From Stictocephala bisonia (taxonomy: Eukaryota > Arthropoda > Insecta > Hemiptera > Membracidae), in NCBI GenBank assembly GCA_035578905.1, contig JAQJVL010000056.1, forward strand, positions 3,311,010 through 3,375,009: a stretch of 64,000 nucleotides of DNA, in the 5' to 3' direction. The notes below the pieces were generated by a model, which saw only the letters and a list, made by a program, of their open reading frames with translations, ran no database searches and was not told the origin of the DNA. Both the position numbers and the translations under genes were made by a program. Shown one piece after another: positions 47,911 to 59,197 of this stretch; position 1 is the stretch's first letter, and every line of letters begins with the position of its first letter.

Positions 47911-48790
47911 AGGCCCTTACAGACTCTACAACCATCGAACAGTCCATCTGACGATCGCAATAGCACGGAGACACTTAGCAAGCGATGGCCTGTACGATTT
48001 CCCGCGCAAGTCAGCGTAATTTCACAACGCTTCAGTTCTGATTGATCTTTTGCGGTGTTCAGTGTCACATTGAATATTATGCATTGAACAATTAATTGTA
48101 GCTGGTCTAGGCATTATATATTGTGAAGCAAATGAACCTTAAAGAAGAAGACAATGTTGGGTGAAAGGTTGGTTAGAAAAGAGAAGAAAGTTTTCACATG
48201 TCAATTGAAGCGAACTAAGACATGGCCCGACAACTGGCGCAATTTTATGAGGATGAATGAGGCGTTGTGTGTGCGGTTATTGGACCTGGTACCACCTATC
48301 ATAACAAAAAATTATACGAAAATGAGGGCAGCATTTCCTCCTCATGAAAGACTTAGTGCAACTCTGAGATTTTTAGCAACTGATCGTAGATTCGAGGACC
48401 TCAAGTTTTCAGTTATAATTTCGCCTCAAAGCTTACATGTTTAATTTAATTAGGTAAACAAGTACACAATAAAAAGAGCACGAAGTCACACAGACGTAGC
48501 GATAAGGCGGTGGGGACACGTAACACGTGCTCGGCTGTGGGACCGCGCATGTGCAGTACCAACACTCGATCGAATCGCTTATCGAATCTGCCGTGTTGCC
48601 TCAACACTATACGATTTAGTGCAGACGTCGCATGAAAAGATGGACATGTTCATTAAACGTGCGATCTTAGAATAGACGTCTGTACTAGCTCTAAAATTCC
48701 CTCCACACTATGCGATCGTCGTACAGACCTCGGAATTTTGCTAAATCTGTGCGATGGACTATTCGTTTGTTGTATAGTGTGTAGGGGCCT
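47911..48790 (+). mobile_element. Deleted PIF/Harbinger element
   Basis: The ends AGGCCCTTACAGACT and, inverted, AGGCCCCTACACACT continue for about 38 bp with six mismatches, through TACAAC and AGTCCATC. The 3-bp duplication TTA (47,908-47,910 and 48,791-48,793) is the one Harbinger elements make. At 880 bp it retains only the N-terminal part of the transposase. Confidence 0.9.
48154..48444 (+). pseudogene. Harbinger transposase N-terminal fragment
   Basis: A 96-codon frame starting MLGERLVRK. Residues 24-85 read TWPDNWRNFMRMNEALCVRL, then LVPPIITKNYTKMRAAFPPHE and RLSATLRFLATDRRFEDLKF, the N-terminal region of HARBI1-like nucleases. The DDE catalytic domain is deleted, the frame stopping at 48,442. 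It may once have been the start of a full transposase. Alone it cannot cut DNA. It lies within well-matched Harbinger ends, so it is element-borne and not a domesticated host gene. Confidence 0.85.
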
Positions 48791-48793
48791 TTA

Positions 48794-49970
48794 AAATTAA
48801 TTGATATCCTATAATAGTAATCTTGATGATCTGTTGATAGAAAAACAGACCACAATATTCTAGATTTGTACCTTATTTTCGGTTATAAAGACGGTTATAT
48901 TTTAAAAGTAAATTTATCAACAATATCTTTCTATAAATATATTTACTAATAACTTTTTATATGGTTAAAAACAAAACCATCTGTAGCTGTAGGTGTGGGG
49001 CGGGTGGGTGGCTCTGAAGGTGATTTGTAAGAATGATATTATTGTTTTATATGTAAATAAAAGCAATGGACTTGGAATTTAATTACATTGTGTAGTTCTT
49101 TTTCAATCGTTTTAAGTAAATCTGTTATTTATTTACTTATTTCCAACATATTAGTTTTAATTTTCTTGTATGGTAAATTTGTAAATTAATTTGTTTTAAA
49201 AAATGCTTTTCAAATTTTTCTTAATTATTTTGTTGTGTTTGTACAATTTTGTTTATAGGTTTCAGTGTTAGAGAAGACTTTTCATCCCTGACTTTTACAT
49301 ATCATTTCATATATAATACAAATATACAATGGATTAAAAACCTATTTTGCACACAATATAACTGTATCATATTATGTTATTATTACAAAGAATTTACAAA
49401 ATTTACATATGACATACCGGAGGTAATGTAATTTCAAGAAACACAGGCACAATGTGCATATTCAATTAGGGGTTAGATTTATACATGCACTTTTCTTTAC
49501 TGGCTTAGTAAAAACCCAGCTCTAAACTGTGAGTAGTGCATTACACTCCGGCCTTTGGTAGTAGTGCAACTGAGGGGGAGGGGAGGTTGAGGGGGTAGAG
49601 CCCACCACCCAGAATCAGAATATAAAAAAATAATATTCGTCTAGCAGCAAAAAACTCTCGATTATTGAAATATAATACTGAAATCGATTAGTAATTGGCA
49701 GACTTACTTAAATTAATAGTTCTGTGTGTGATCTTGTAAGCAATAACAAATCAACCTTCAACATTAATCAACAGTTATTAAACATTATGTTTAACGTAAT
49801 GTTAGTTTGTTATACATGAAAAAAACTAGAGGAAATATTTTACAATAAAGCATTACATATTATGCTTATAATGTGCAAGGCGTACAGCATACTGATGTTC
49901 ACTCCAGCTGTTGATGTTCAATACATTTTAAAATAATTTATTCAAGCCTATATTCCAATTCTCGTTTGAT
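48794..49970. other. AT-rich intergenic, no gene seen
   Basis: No gene recognised. A short G-rich patch lies at 49,570-49,605. Confidence 0.35.
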
Positions 49971-50887
49971 ATTTAATACTCATAAAGCTGACTCACTCAT
50001 CACTAATTCTCCAACTTCCCATATAGGTAGAGAGCTGAAATTTTGTTCATTGTGTATTTAGGTCTTAAATAGAACAACTAAAGTGTTTTCATCTTGAGGG
50101 GTATAAACCACCCCTAAAATATTGGTCCATAAGGATAACATTGGGTTGATTTTAGTAAATTAATAATCGCTGTTTTGTAAATAAATACACATGTTTATTT
50201 TTTAAGATTGACATTATAGTTTTTATGCATTTTTAATTATACTATGAGTTTAGACTTCAGCCGTTAAACAAAAACAAATGAAATGGACAGATTTTAAATA
50301 GGCTAAGTAATACCCTTGATTATATAGTCCTACAATAGATATCCCATCTAATAGGAATATTTGTGTCAGTAATTTGGTTAGTTAGTGAGGCCCGCAACCA
50401 CAGCTGGTTTAAACTGCATTACATTTACATGGGACTACACTAGCGCTCCACAATGGACCACAAAAACAGCTGATATTGTGAGATTTAACATTGGATGGTA
50501 AATCTATTTGTGTATAAAATAAATGGTAATACCATTGAGTATTTATACTAATAAATAGGTAGCAACGCAAGTAGAGTGAGTAAGACACTGTATATAAAAT
50601 TAATAATGTGATTTTACGTTATACAGCAAAGTCACATGCCGAGTATGATACATTTTTAATACTATACTACGAGTTAAACAAATACAAGTGAAATAAACAC
50701 TTTTGAAATAGGCTAATTAATAACCCAGCACAATAAGTATTGTGAGTTAAATATTGTAAATAATATAGTGATTTTATGTTACATCGTATATAGTTAATCT
50801 ATTATCATTTGTAGTCAAAAGTCACATGTGTATCGATGGCAGTGAGCGTTGGGGTTGGCATGCAAAGCATGCAGGGTTGTCCCCTAG
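49971..50887 (+). mobile_element. Helitron-like copy H1
   Basis: The 3' end CATGCAAAGCATGC (hairpin), AGGGTTGTCCCCTAG, then T matches the Helitron 3' pattern. It is shared with 60,253 and 63,500. The 5' part, GCTGACTCACTCATCAC through GTAGAGAGCTGAAA to TTTGTAAATAAATACACATG, matches 59,230-59,475. The exact 5' end is degraded. It contains a 206-bp insertion (R5). Confidence 0.7.
50320..50525 (-). mobile_element. R5 short element with 13-bp duplication
   Basis: It interrupts Helitron copy H1. The flanks GTAATACCCTTGA (50,307-50,319) and GTAATACCATTGA (50,526-50,538) are a 13-bp duplication with one mismatch. The undisturbed copy H2 has GTAATACCTTTGGG here once. The 206-bp insert shares its core with 9,776-9,945. 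Duplication length suggests LINE-driven insertion (SINE-like), though no Pol III boxes or poly(A) were seen. Confidence 0.78.
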
Positions 50888-53625
50888 TATTTATATATTT
50901 GCATTGTACAACTGATAGGATATCCAAAAAAATTCAAAATAAACTAAAATAAAATCTTACTCCAAAATTTTAATTAGCGTTACTTTAAAATCTGCTTACA
51001 ACTACGTACTACTGTGAGAAATGATTTTTAATTAAGAGTTTAAAAAAATTGTCCGCAACATACGAAATACAAAATTTACCCTGATGCAGTAAGCCCCTCC
51101 AAAGCAAGGCCTACTTACGCAACACTCTGTGGAATATCTATCTTAAAAGTCCTGTCGACTGAGATCCAATATGTTAACTGTCAGGTGAGGGGATATTTAC
51201 AGCATCAATAAGAATCCTCATCTCACTCCCAAGATATCTACAGTATGAAACATTCCTTGCATATTCTGGAATATTTAATGACTACTTTGATATATAGTTA
51301 TACTTAATTACAAAACTTGTATATAATTAAATATATAACAATGTAGAGAGTCTTTCGCAATCAATTGAACAAACTTTACCTCATTGTTCAGCTGGCAAAC
51401 AATAACAAATAATACAATGTAACATGAGTCATATCTCAATTGCTTTATAGCTAAAACAACCTATAAATTGTTCAGTATAAGAGTAATTAATTTATATTAG
51501 CATTTTGACACTGATAATACACAATATAATATTTTGTGACGAATCAAACAAAATAATATATGCAAAATGTTATATTTTCTGGCAGAACATAATAAGCATT
51601 ATTGTGTTATTATGGTCAGCTATAATTATTGTAGAAAACCCAATAAATTATCAATATAGTACTAATTTGTTTTAAATGGGAAGATCTTTCTTAATTTGAC
51701 AAAACAAATAAACAGTGTGAACAAAACAATTTCATAACAACAACTCCATACATTGGATACAGTATATATGCAATATAATATTACAACCTCAAAGTTGGAA
51801 TCACAATCACGAAAGACAGTTGTGAAACAGCCAAAAGTTGTGTTTGTGGACTGTAGTTAAAGAGTATTGGTAGCTAAGAAGAGTTCATTTAAATAAAATT
51901 GTGTGTATGGCAAGCTGAAAAATTGGTAATAGAAAAATTATAGTGTAGTTGTTCATAAAATAAGGTCATAATTAACTTTACAAAAGAAAATTTGTTCTAA
52001 ACTTCTTAAATACAATGATCAAATAACTAACTGTAATAAAACAAACTAGGATTTTTTAAAATTTACTGTCACAATAAAAATCAATTGTAAATTTTTCTGT
52101 TATCTTGTCTACACATTTAATTAAATTAGGCTATAATAATTTAGCCACCATCTTTATTTCAATATTTAACTTGTTAATAATAATAAAAAATGAGTTCAAA
52201 ACAACTATATATTTTATACTTAATAAAATCAAATCTGTCTTTCTTTTATTTTATTTGTTAGTTAATTTAAGCATCTGTCTACATGCTTAAATAAGGCTCT
52301 AGTTTTTAGAAGTTTCATTTATAACATACATAAAAATAAGAGGTGACATTTTAAAAAATAAAACTGGTATCTTTTAGAAAAGACCATGTTTTAGAGATTT
52401 TTACTAAAACAACAGTAACTAAGTTTATCTTTTCACCAAGATATTAATCAATCAAGATTAAAAATAAACTACAGTAATTGAAATAATCATATATATAAAA
52501 TATAATAGCATTGAACAAGCTCTGGACATTTTTAGAAGCCCGCTCACTCTGGTGGAGAATGGGACAACTAGGTGTCACTGATCGCTGCTGCTCTCTGTCA
52601 GAGACCAACTTAACTTTTACTGGATTGATGTTATGCACAGACACAATATAGTTACATATGGAACATGATAACAATTATTAATTTTCAATAATTAATTAGT
52701 AAGTGCAATATGTCTATTAATACAAAACATTAATTTTAGTAGTCTTTTATGTTAGTATATTCATTTTATTTTAATGTTTCACTGTTACACAGATTTGCAT
52801 TTTATGTGTGTATTATTTATTGTATAAGACATTAAATAAATTAATGTTTGCAAAATCAAAAATAGGAAAGATACATGACAATAATTTCTTTTTGAATTCT
52901 TTTGTTCTCAAATCATTATACAAAATTTTAAATAAATAAAAAGCCTACTCAACTGCATACCTAATTTACTGTTCATATTTTGTAGCATTAAAGATTTTTT
53001 CATTTTCTATTTTTTTTCCGGAAATCCTCTATAATTCTAAAATAACACATGGTATTATTAATATTGCTTTCGTTTTTTAACTTTTAATATACGATTTTTC
53101 CACATAAAAATACCTAAGCTAGTTTAGGCCACTCTTAAATAATACATATAATTTATTATTTAAATGTGTATACCACATTAAGCTTAGTTGTTAATGATTC
53201 TATATCAATTATTACAAACAAATTAAAATAATTTATTTTCAATTAAATAAACTACAAAATTACCAATCATACAATATATAACATTTAGTTATACTGTATG
53301 TGATTATTAAGTAACGTAGTCGGAAGAAAAAACAATGTTCTGGCTAATACATTCGTAATCAATTAATGTCATTAGTTTTACGAGTGACCTTGAAAATAAT
53401 AAGGGAATGACAAACACTGCTATTTCTGCATCACTCGAGGTCACACGTGGTGCAAGTAGTTAATCCTGTAATTGAACCTGCTTTCAGCATTACAAAATTA
53501 ACATTTAAATACACTTGACATCTACAAAACAAATTTTGGTTGGAGCACTATAAATTGCATATAAATAAAAATATTCAAGTTGATTTATTTCTTCTGAAGC
53601 TGTAAACAATATATTCTATACTTAC
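50888..53625. other. AT-rich, possible intron or intergenic
   Basis: The least repetitive stretch in the window. On the minus strand at about 52,640-52,500 a frame contains VKLVSDREQQRSVTPSCPIL, compositionally protein-like and preceded by an AG near 52,620. I recognise no family and no clear splice pair, so it is not called as an exon. Confidence 0.3.
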
Positions 53626-53656
53626 TTAACTGCAATCCCGGCTTTCATCGACTAAC
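53626..53656 (-). other. Candidate 31-nt exon with ATG
   Basis: On the minus strand TTTTATTTTTTACAG precedes 31 bases that include ATGAAAGCCGGGATTGCAG (MKAGIAV) and are followed by GTAAGTATAG. Both splice sites are close to consensus. A compatible donor lies upstream at 56,136. Downstream continuation is not established, and chance is possible. Confidence 0.3.
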
Positions 53657-54249
53657 CTGTAAAAAATAAAACACAAAATTATGTTAATTTTTAGAACATT
53701 AAAACAAGTTTCAAACAAAAACCAATTTTAGTCAAACCTAAAATTTGTTTCGTTCATATATATATATTCATAATACATTTCTGAAATATTAGTTGCTTAG
53801 TCTATTCCATGCTATATGTATATTTATTTGTTTTTTCTGTGATTTTTAATATACCAAGTATATTGTTGTGATTGTATATATAACTCCTTACTCTTCATAA
53901 TAAATTCATTACTACTATTTTTGCTCTTTATTATCACTAATGTTATTGAAATTTAGATTTTTATCATTTTTTTGTTCTATTTATAGCCACTGTTACTTCA
54001 TGTTTACATTATTTATTGTTATTAGTTGTTTCAAAGTTTATATCAATTATGTAACTATGAAGTTTATTTCTCAGTCTCAATAATATTTTTCCAATTAATT
54101 ATTTTCATTGTTTTCTTGCACATGTCAACCTGCTAGTTAGTTGAATAATGAACTTCGACTTTTCAATTATATTTAAAGTTGATGAACTACTTTTTAAAGT
54201 ACGTTTATTTTTGTTAATACAATAAATAATACATTGGAATTGTATCTGT

Positions 54250-54811
54250 TGTGGAACATACTTACAAAGAATTTGCACAAACTTTCCTCCATCACTAAAA
54301 ATTAAAACTTTGAAAAACCAGTTTGACTCCCAAATATGTTTTTTGCCTTAACTGAAAAACAAATTAAGTAAAGAGACATGTGGTATTTACTAAAATATTT
54401 TAAATTCTAATTTACATCTTTCCTGAAAATTTAATCAAAATCGTTTGAATCGATTAATTTTTTATATGTTTTTTTGCCCATAAAAATTTAAAAAAAATAA
54501 AATTTCAAATAAATGATAACTGATTAATTTTTTGTATGATTTTGCCCATAAAAATAAAAAAACTAAAATTTCAAAAAAGTGAAAAAAACTGTAGAGATAT
54601 TGGCTAAACGCACATACATACCAAATGTCATGAAAATGTATTCATCCGTTGGTTTGCAGCGAATTACACATACGAACAAACACCTTCTTTATTTTCGAAA
54701 AACCCACGTTTTTGGGTTCAGGAGACCCTAAAATGGATTTTTAGACCAACTTGTAAAAATATGAAATAGTAGCATACAATTATCTCACATAAATAGGGAG
54801 AAATTTGATTT
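54250..54811 (-). mobile_element. R4 dispersed repeat, copy 2
   Basis: Same orientation as 14,071-14,560, with CAGTTTGACTCCCAAATATG, TTTAATCAAAATCGTTTGA and CATCCGTT(T)GG. It contains an internal ~55-bp near-duplication (TTTTTTATATG / TTTTTGTATGATTTTGCCCATAAAAA) at about 54,460-54,560. The terminal hairpin end is eroded. Confidence 0.8.
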
Positions 54812-56130
54812 ACCAACTTCTGATTTGTTTGGTCACTGTTCATATTCTTCTGATTGTAATTTAGTACTGTACGTGGTTATTTCTGTCTAATTGCTCTTAA
54901 GTTTTAGGGCAAAATAAATAAGCTGTAATAAACCTATATTTAATATTCACACAATTTTATATTTAAAAGGCCAATTGTTCAAGTTCTCTTATAGCCTTAC
55001 ATTTAATTTTGCTCCAGCGCCGCGCTTCGACTGACTGCAAAGTAAAGGCTTGCGTGTGTGTAAGATTTACAGTTCGAGGAAATGAAGGCGCTATCTGCTG
55101 TGAAGAAAATCCATACATCGTTTAGCGATTTGCAAAAATGTGCTTTCCAACAACCCAATTAATAAGTTTTTATGTCAAGGACATGATCAGTTATATTTTA
55201 AAAAAACAATCCATACATATCATGTTTTAATTTATTTACGAAAATGAGTTTTATTTACTTATTTCATTTTCTATTGCACTGAACCTCTGTTGAAAAAATT
55301 CAAGCGATAAAATTTGTGCAAATCAGTTAATTTATAAACATTATACTAAGCCTAATTTTGTTGATGAATATTTTTATGGCCATCAAAGAAAACAACCCTA
55401 TGCACAGTAGTTGTTGAAAACCAACATATGGAAAGAAAATCTCTTCACCAAATACAAAATACGTTTTCAACACGAATAAACGGCAATAATTCTATGAAGT
55501 GGTAATAGCTGCAGTGGCATGGAGACAGGTGTAGATTATTTTCCGTGACATACGTCTGACCGATCCACTTCAATTATATATCACTTCGTTTGCCAAGACT
55601 AACGTTCGATCAATATACTGTTTCCTATGTTAGCACTTGATAAATACGTTAGCTTTATTGATTGTCACACTTTGATTAATATATTAACTACTTATAACTA
55701 ACAAAAAATACATTAACTAATAGAAAATGTTGATCGATGACAATTTAGATTCTTCAATCGTGGATTATTTAACCTTGAATGATAAACTTACCAAGCAACG
55801 TGTTTAAATTAAGATTATTTTGTATTAAACTATATTTCCAAAATTGGATCAACGCAAGTCATAAAGTATCTTACATCTATATATCACTTTTAAATGTGAC
55901 AAAAAGACGCATTTTAGGCACTGTTTAACTTAAAAGGGCAACAATACTGCGATGAAAACTGTGTAACCTTTGGTAATTTATTCGTTTTCCACCTCGATGT
56001 GGTGAGAACAATGGACATTTGTATTCAGTCGGTCAGTTGATAGACTGAATGTGTCTCGTTACTATTATAATCGCTGACGGTCGAGTATCGGTAATGTCTA
56101 GGCCACCGACCGACACACTAATGACGGCTG
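54812..56130. other. AT-rich, possible intron
   Basis: No gene seen. GCTCCAGCGCCGCGCTTCG near 55,010 is a small GC-rich island. Confidence 0.3.
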
Positions 56131-56136
56131 ACTTAC
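56131..56136 (-). other. Candidate splice donor
   Basis: On the minus strand GTGCTTTG is followed by GTAAGTCAGC, a strong donor. The upstream sequence (56,137 to about 56,200) is moderately GC-rich and could be a 5' untranslated exon, with the 31-nt candidate exon at 53,626-53,656 downstream. Inference only. Confidence 0.25.
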
Positions 56137-56225
56137 CAAAGCACTTGTAGCACTTAAGCGCTTTCTACTGAAGCCGTAACCATATCTCGACAGCTTTTCC
56201 ACGATATATGAGACAGAATGACAAT

Positions 56226-56535
56226 TGCGTGGTTATTGTCAGGTGATAACATGGTTGAGAGTAAAGAACTACAATAAACACGCATTTACGTTGTTATTGT
56301 CATGCGATAACATGGTTGAGAGTAAAGAACTACAATAAACACGTATTTGCGTTGTTATTGTCAGGTGATAACATGGTTGAGAGTAAAGAACTACAATAAA
56401 CACGTATTTGCGTTGTTATTGTCAGGTGATAACATGGTTGAGAGTAAAGAACTACAATAAACACGTATTTGCGTTGTTATTGTCAGGTGATAACATGGTT
56501 GAGAGTAAAGAACTACAATAAACACGCATTTGCGT
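56226..56535. repeat. 61-bp minisatellite, 5 copies
   Basis: AACATGGTTGAGAGTAAAG occurs at 56248, 56309, 56370, 56431 and 56492. The units, with TGCGTTGTTATTGTCAGGTG, are almost identical. Noncoding. Confidence 0.96.
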
Positions 56536-56854
56536 TTTTATACAAATGAAGTATTATTGGTAGTTGATATATGGTGCAGCTACAATTTTAATTCTAGTTT
56601 CTGTAATTTTAGAACGACAGAACATTTATCCTACTCGTGGCGCAGTGCTGAAACCCAGTCACAGTGTTGAGGGGATTGTAGGCGATAGGTTCTGTGCTCA
56701 GTCACCACCATCAGCGTTACCATCATGATGGTCAAAACCAATGGTTACCATCAGCGTGGACACCATTAGAGTCTGGGTTGACCATGTTGGGTGGTAATCA
56801 AATTCCGGGTGTTGTGTAGGAAAGAGAACTGAGTGTCAGGCTTGGTCAGTCAGT

Positions 56855-57055
56855 CGAAAATCAGACCAAACACTACGTGGTTCGGATTCCACGTAAAAGC
56901 AGTATAGGTCCTTTAGTTGCCCTCGCTATGTTGGGCTATTTATAAATAACTCTTTCTGAGGAACAGTCGACCTTAGTTATTAACAATGATTACACTCATC
57001 TACACTCATTCGCCCATCAACTCGTATTTCTACGATCGGCGTCTTAAAAATGAAT
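56855..57055 (+). repeat. Dispersed repeat R6, copy 3
   Basis: The longest copy: AAAATCAGACCAAACACTAC through TTGGGCTATTTATAAATA to ACACTCATTCGCCCATC and ACGATCGGCGTCTTA. The second half matches 39,560-39,660. The first half matches 47,690-47,760 loosely. Confidence 0.6.
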
Positions 57056-58294
57056 AACAATGAATCATATCATTTAACTTTTCAAACACATTAAAAATTG
57101 CGGATTATTACTATTTCTTTTATAAGATTAAATATTAAAAAATATATCCACAAAATTAGTTGGGGTAGAGTGAATATACAGTATTTTAGGTTTATTGACC
57201 TACAGGTGTCCCACAACTATCTTGTACAAAGTATATACAATCCTTAAGAAAACAAACTGACACTTTTACCTCTTGCGAATTTGGATCTGGAGCTTTCATA
57301 TGCGTTATCATTCCAGATTCTTTCGAAAACTTTGAATAACTCCTGAAAGTGTGGGCGGATTTCGACTGGTCTCTATAGATAAAATAAAACATTTCCTACG
57401 AAAAGTGTGTTTTCAAAATTGATGTTCGTAAAATAGTTTCCAGTTACAGCGTCGAATTGAAAATGTCGAAATTACAAGGAATTAAATATAAAAAAGTAAA
57501 ATACACTCTAAATTGGTATCGAAGTATCCTAACTTTTCATGAGTTATTCATGTTTTTTTCGATAACTTTTTGAATATCCCATAAAACTGAAGTGAATCTT
57601 CTGACAAACTTGGTAATATGAAATAGTTTTTTTCCTATTTTTTAGCATTTACTTTATAATTGCTTTACAGTATATAATACTTTAATTTACAGAGTTACGA
57701 GATACACTGTAAACAAGATAACAAATACACAACTTTATTTGGATACACGATTGACTCGTGTCGAGTACAACAATCGTGGCTTATCATGACTGTGATACGA
57801 TTGGGGATACGGATGTTGTTCTTATTACTCCAATATAATGTATTATAACTTTTGGGGGCATTCAAACAGGGGTGACTATTACGTCTGGCTAAACCTAAAC
57901 ATGGGACATGGTTTCCTTTTCCAGGCGAAGCCATTTACTATCCAGGTTTTCAAGCTCCACTTTTAAAGTCATTTGCGTTGTAAATCATTGTTTTAATGTG
58001 TTTGAAACAGTTTTAATTTTAGCCTTATCGACACATATAATACGAATGCTACAAGTTATCTGAATCCATAAACTCCTACTTATTGATGCTCTAATGAGTC
58101 TACTTCATTTCGGGCGTTGTTTTGTATTTTTATGGAGTCTTATGTTAGGGTTTATTACCATCTCAAACACTAATGAAAATTGAAAAAAAAATTCTGTATG
58201 ATGTAAGATGCTCAAGTTCAACTTTTGTTTTATTAAACAAATATTTGTCTGAAAGTTAATTTCAGTTGACTGCCTGAAAATGCATTGACACGCC
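57056..58294. other. Intergenic, no gene seen
   Basis: No gene or repeat recognised. Frames at 57,192-57,392 and 57,695-57,934 (minus) are short and unrecognised. Confidence 0.35.
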
Positions 58295-58450
58295 GGCGTA
58301 ACGTTTCAGTGGTTTGCGGAGTTGAGGTCCAAGGTTTGAGTCCCCACTGAGCTAACCGCAGATACTTCACACTTCACTCGTTGAATAAAGTCCACGCAAA
58401 GACCTGGGGCCCACGTAACTTGGCAAGGAAAGTAAAAATGTCCTTCAATG
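58295..58450 (+). mobile_element. tRNA-derived SINE
   Basis: CGTAACGTTTCAGTGG (A-box region, degraded), then a B box GGTTTGAGTCC, CACTGAGCTAACC, CACTCGTTGAATAAAGTCC and CAAAGACCTGGGGCCC. It is the same family as the minus copy at 5,510-5,615. Confidence 0.65.
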
Positions 58451-59197
58451 TTTAGTATTTTCATAGCAAGGCTTAGAATCAATACTGTCATATAACACTG
58501 GTATGTTTAGTAGGCAACTTAAATAAAATTATAAAAATTGTTCTGAGAGAAAGTAGTAAAATTTCAGACAGTCTGAGAAAGAATACTTCAATTCTCTCCT
58601 CCGTGCCTTATCACAGAGAGACCATTACAGCAATCTCCAAAAAACCAGAAGTGTCTGTCTCCGATTGAGAAACCGTCGTATGTGATAAGACTTATCAACA
58701 CGTCTGGTAGTTGACGGACGAGCGTAGTTCTGAGGCTGAAAAAACGTTCAAACGTATATCCAGGTTTCGTCATCTATTTAACATATTGCGCAGTCGTGGG
58801 AATCCTACCTGATATGTACTTTGAAACACTAAAGTGTGTGACGGTCTGTAAGATCTCTACGACCAAGGAAATCTCACGGCAAAAATCATGAATCGTACAT
58901 TGGTAAGTATTGAGAAATATTTCAATAATATTTAATAACTGGTCTGTAGCGTAGCTGCTTAAACCCAAATTCATTTACTACATAGTTTCAGTTCGATACC
59001 AAACGGAGTCAAAACAAATTTTGAAAGGGATCAGCTGATAGCCACCGGCTGTTTAGATTTATCATTGGGCTATTAGTTATTTACATTTTGTACAGTTTGT
59101 AACAAATAATACATTCGCTCATTAGACTCATTCGAAATCCTTATTTATATATGGGTAGCCTAATTATTAGTTATATATGGGTAGCCTATAGACGACC
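58451..59197. other. Intergenic, no gene seen
   Basis: No gene seen. At 59,144-59,205 TTATATATGGGTAGCCTA is tandemly repeated, and the second copy pairs with ACCCATATATAA as a 12-bp stem just before the Helitron copy. Confidence 0.4.
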
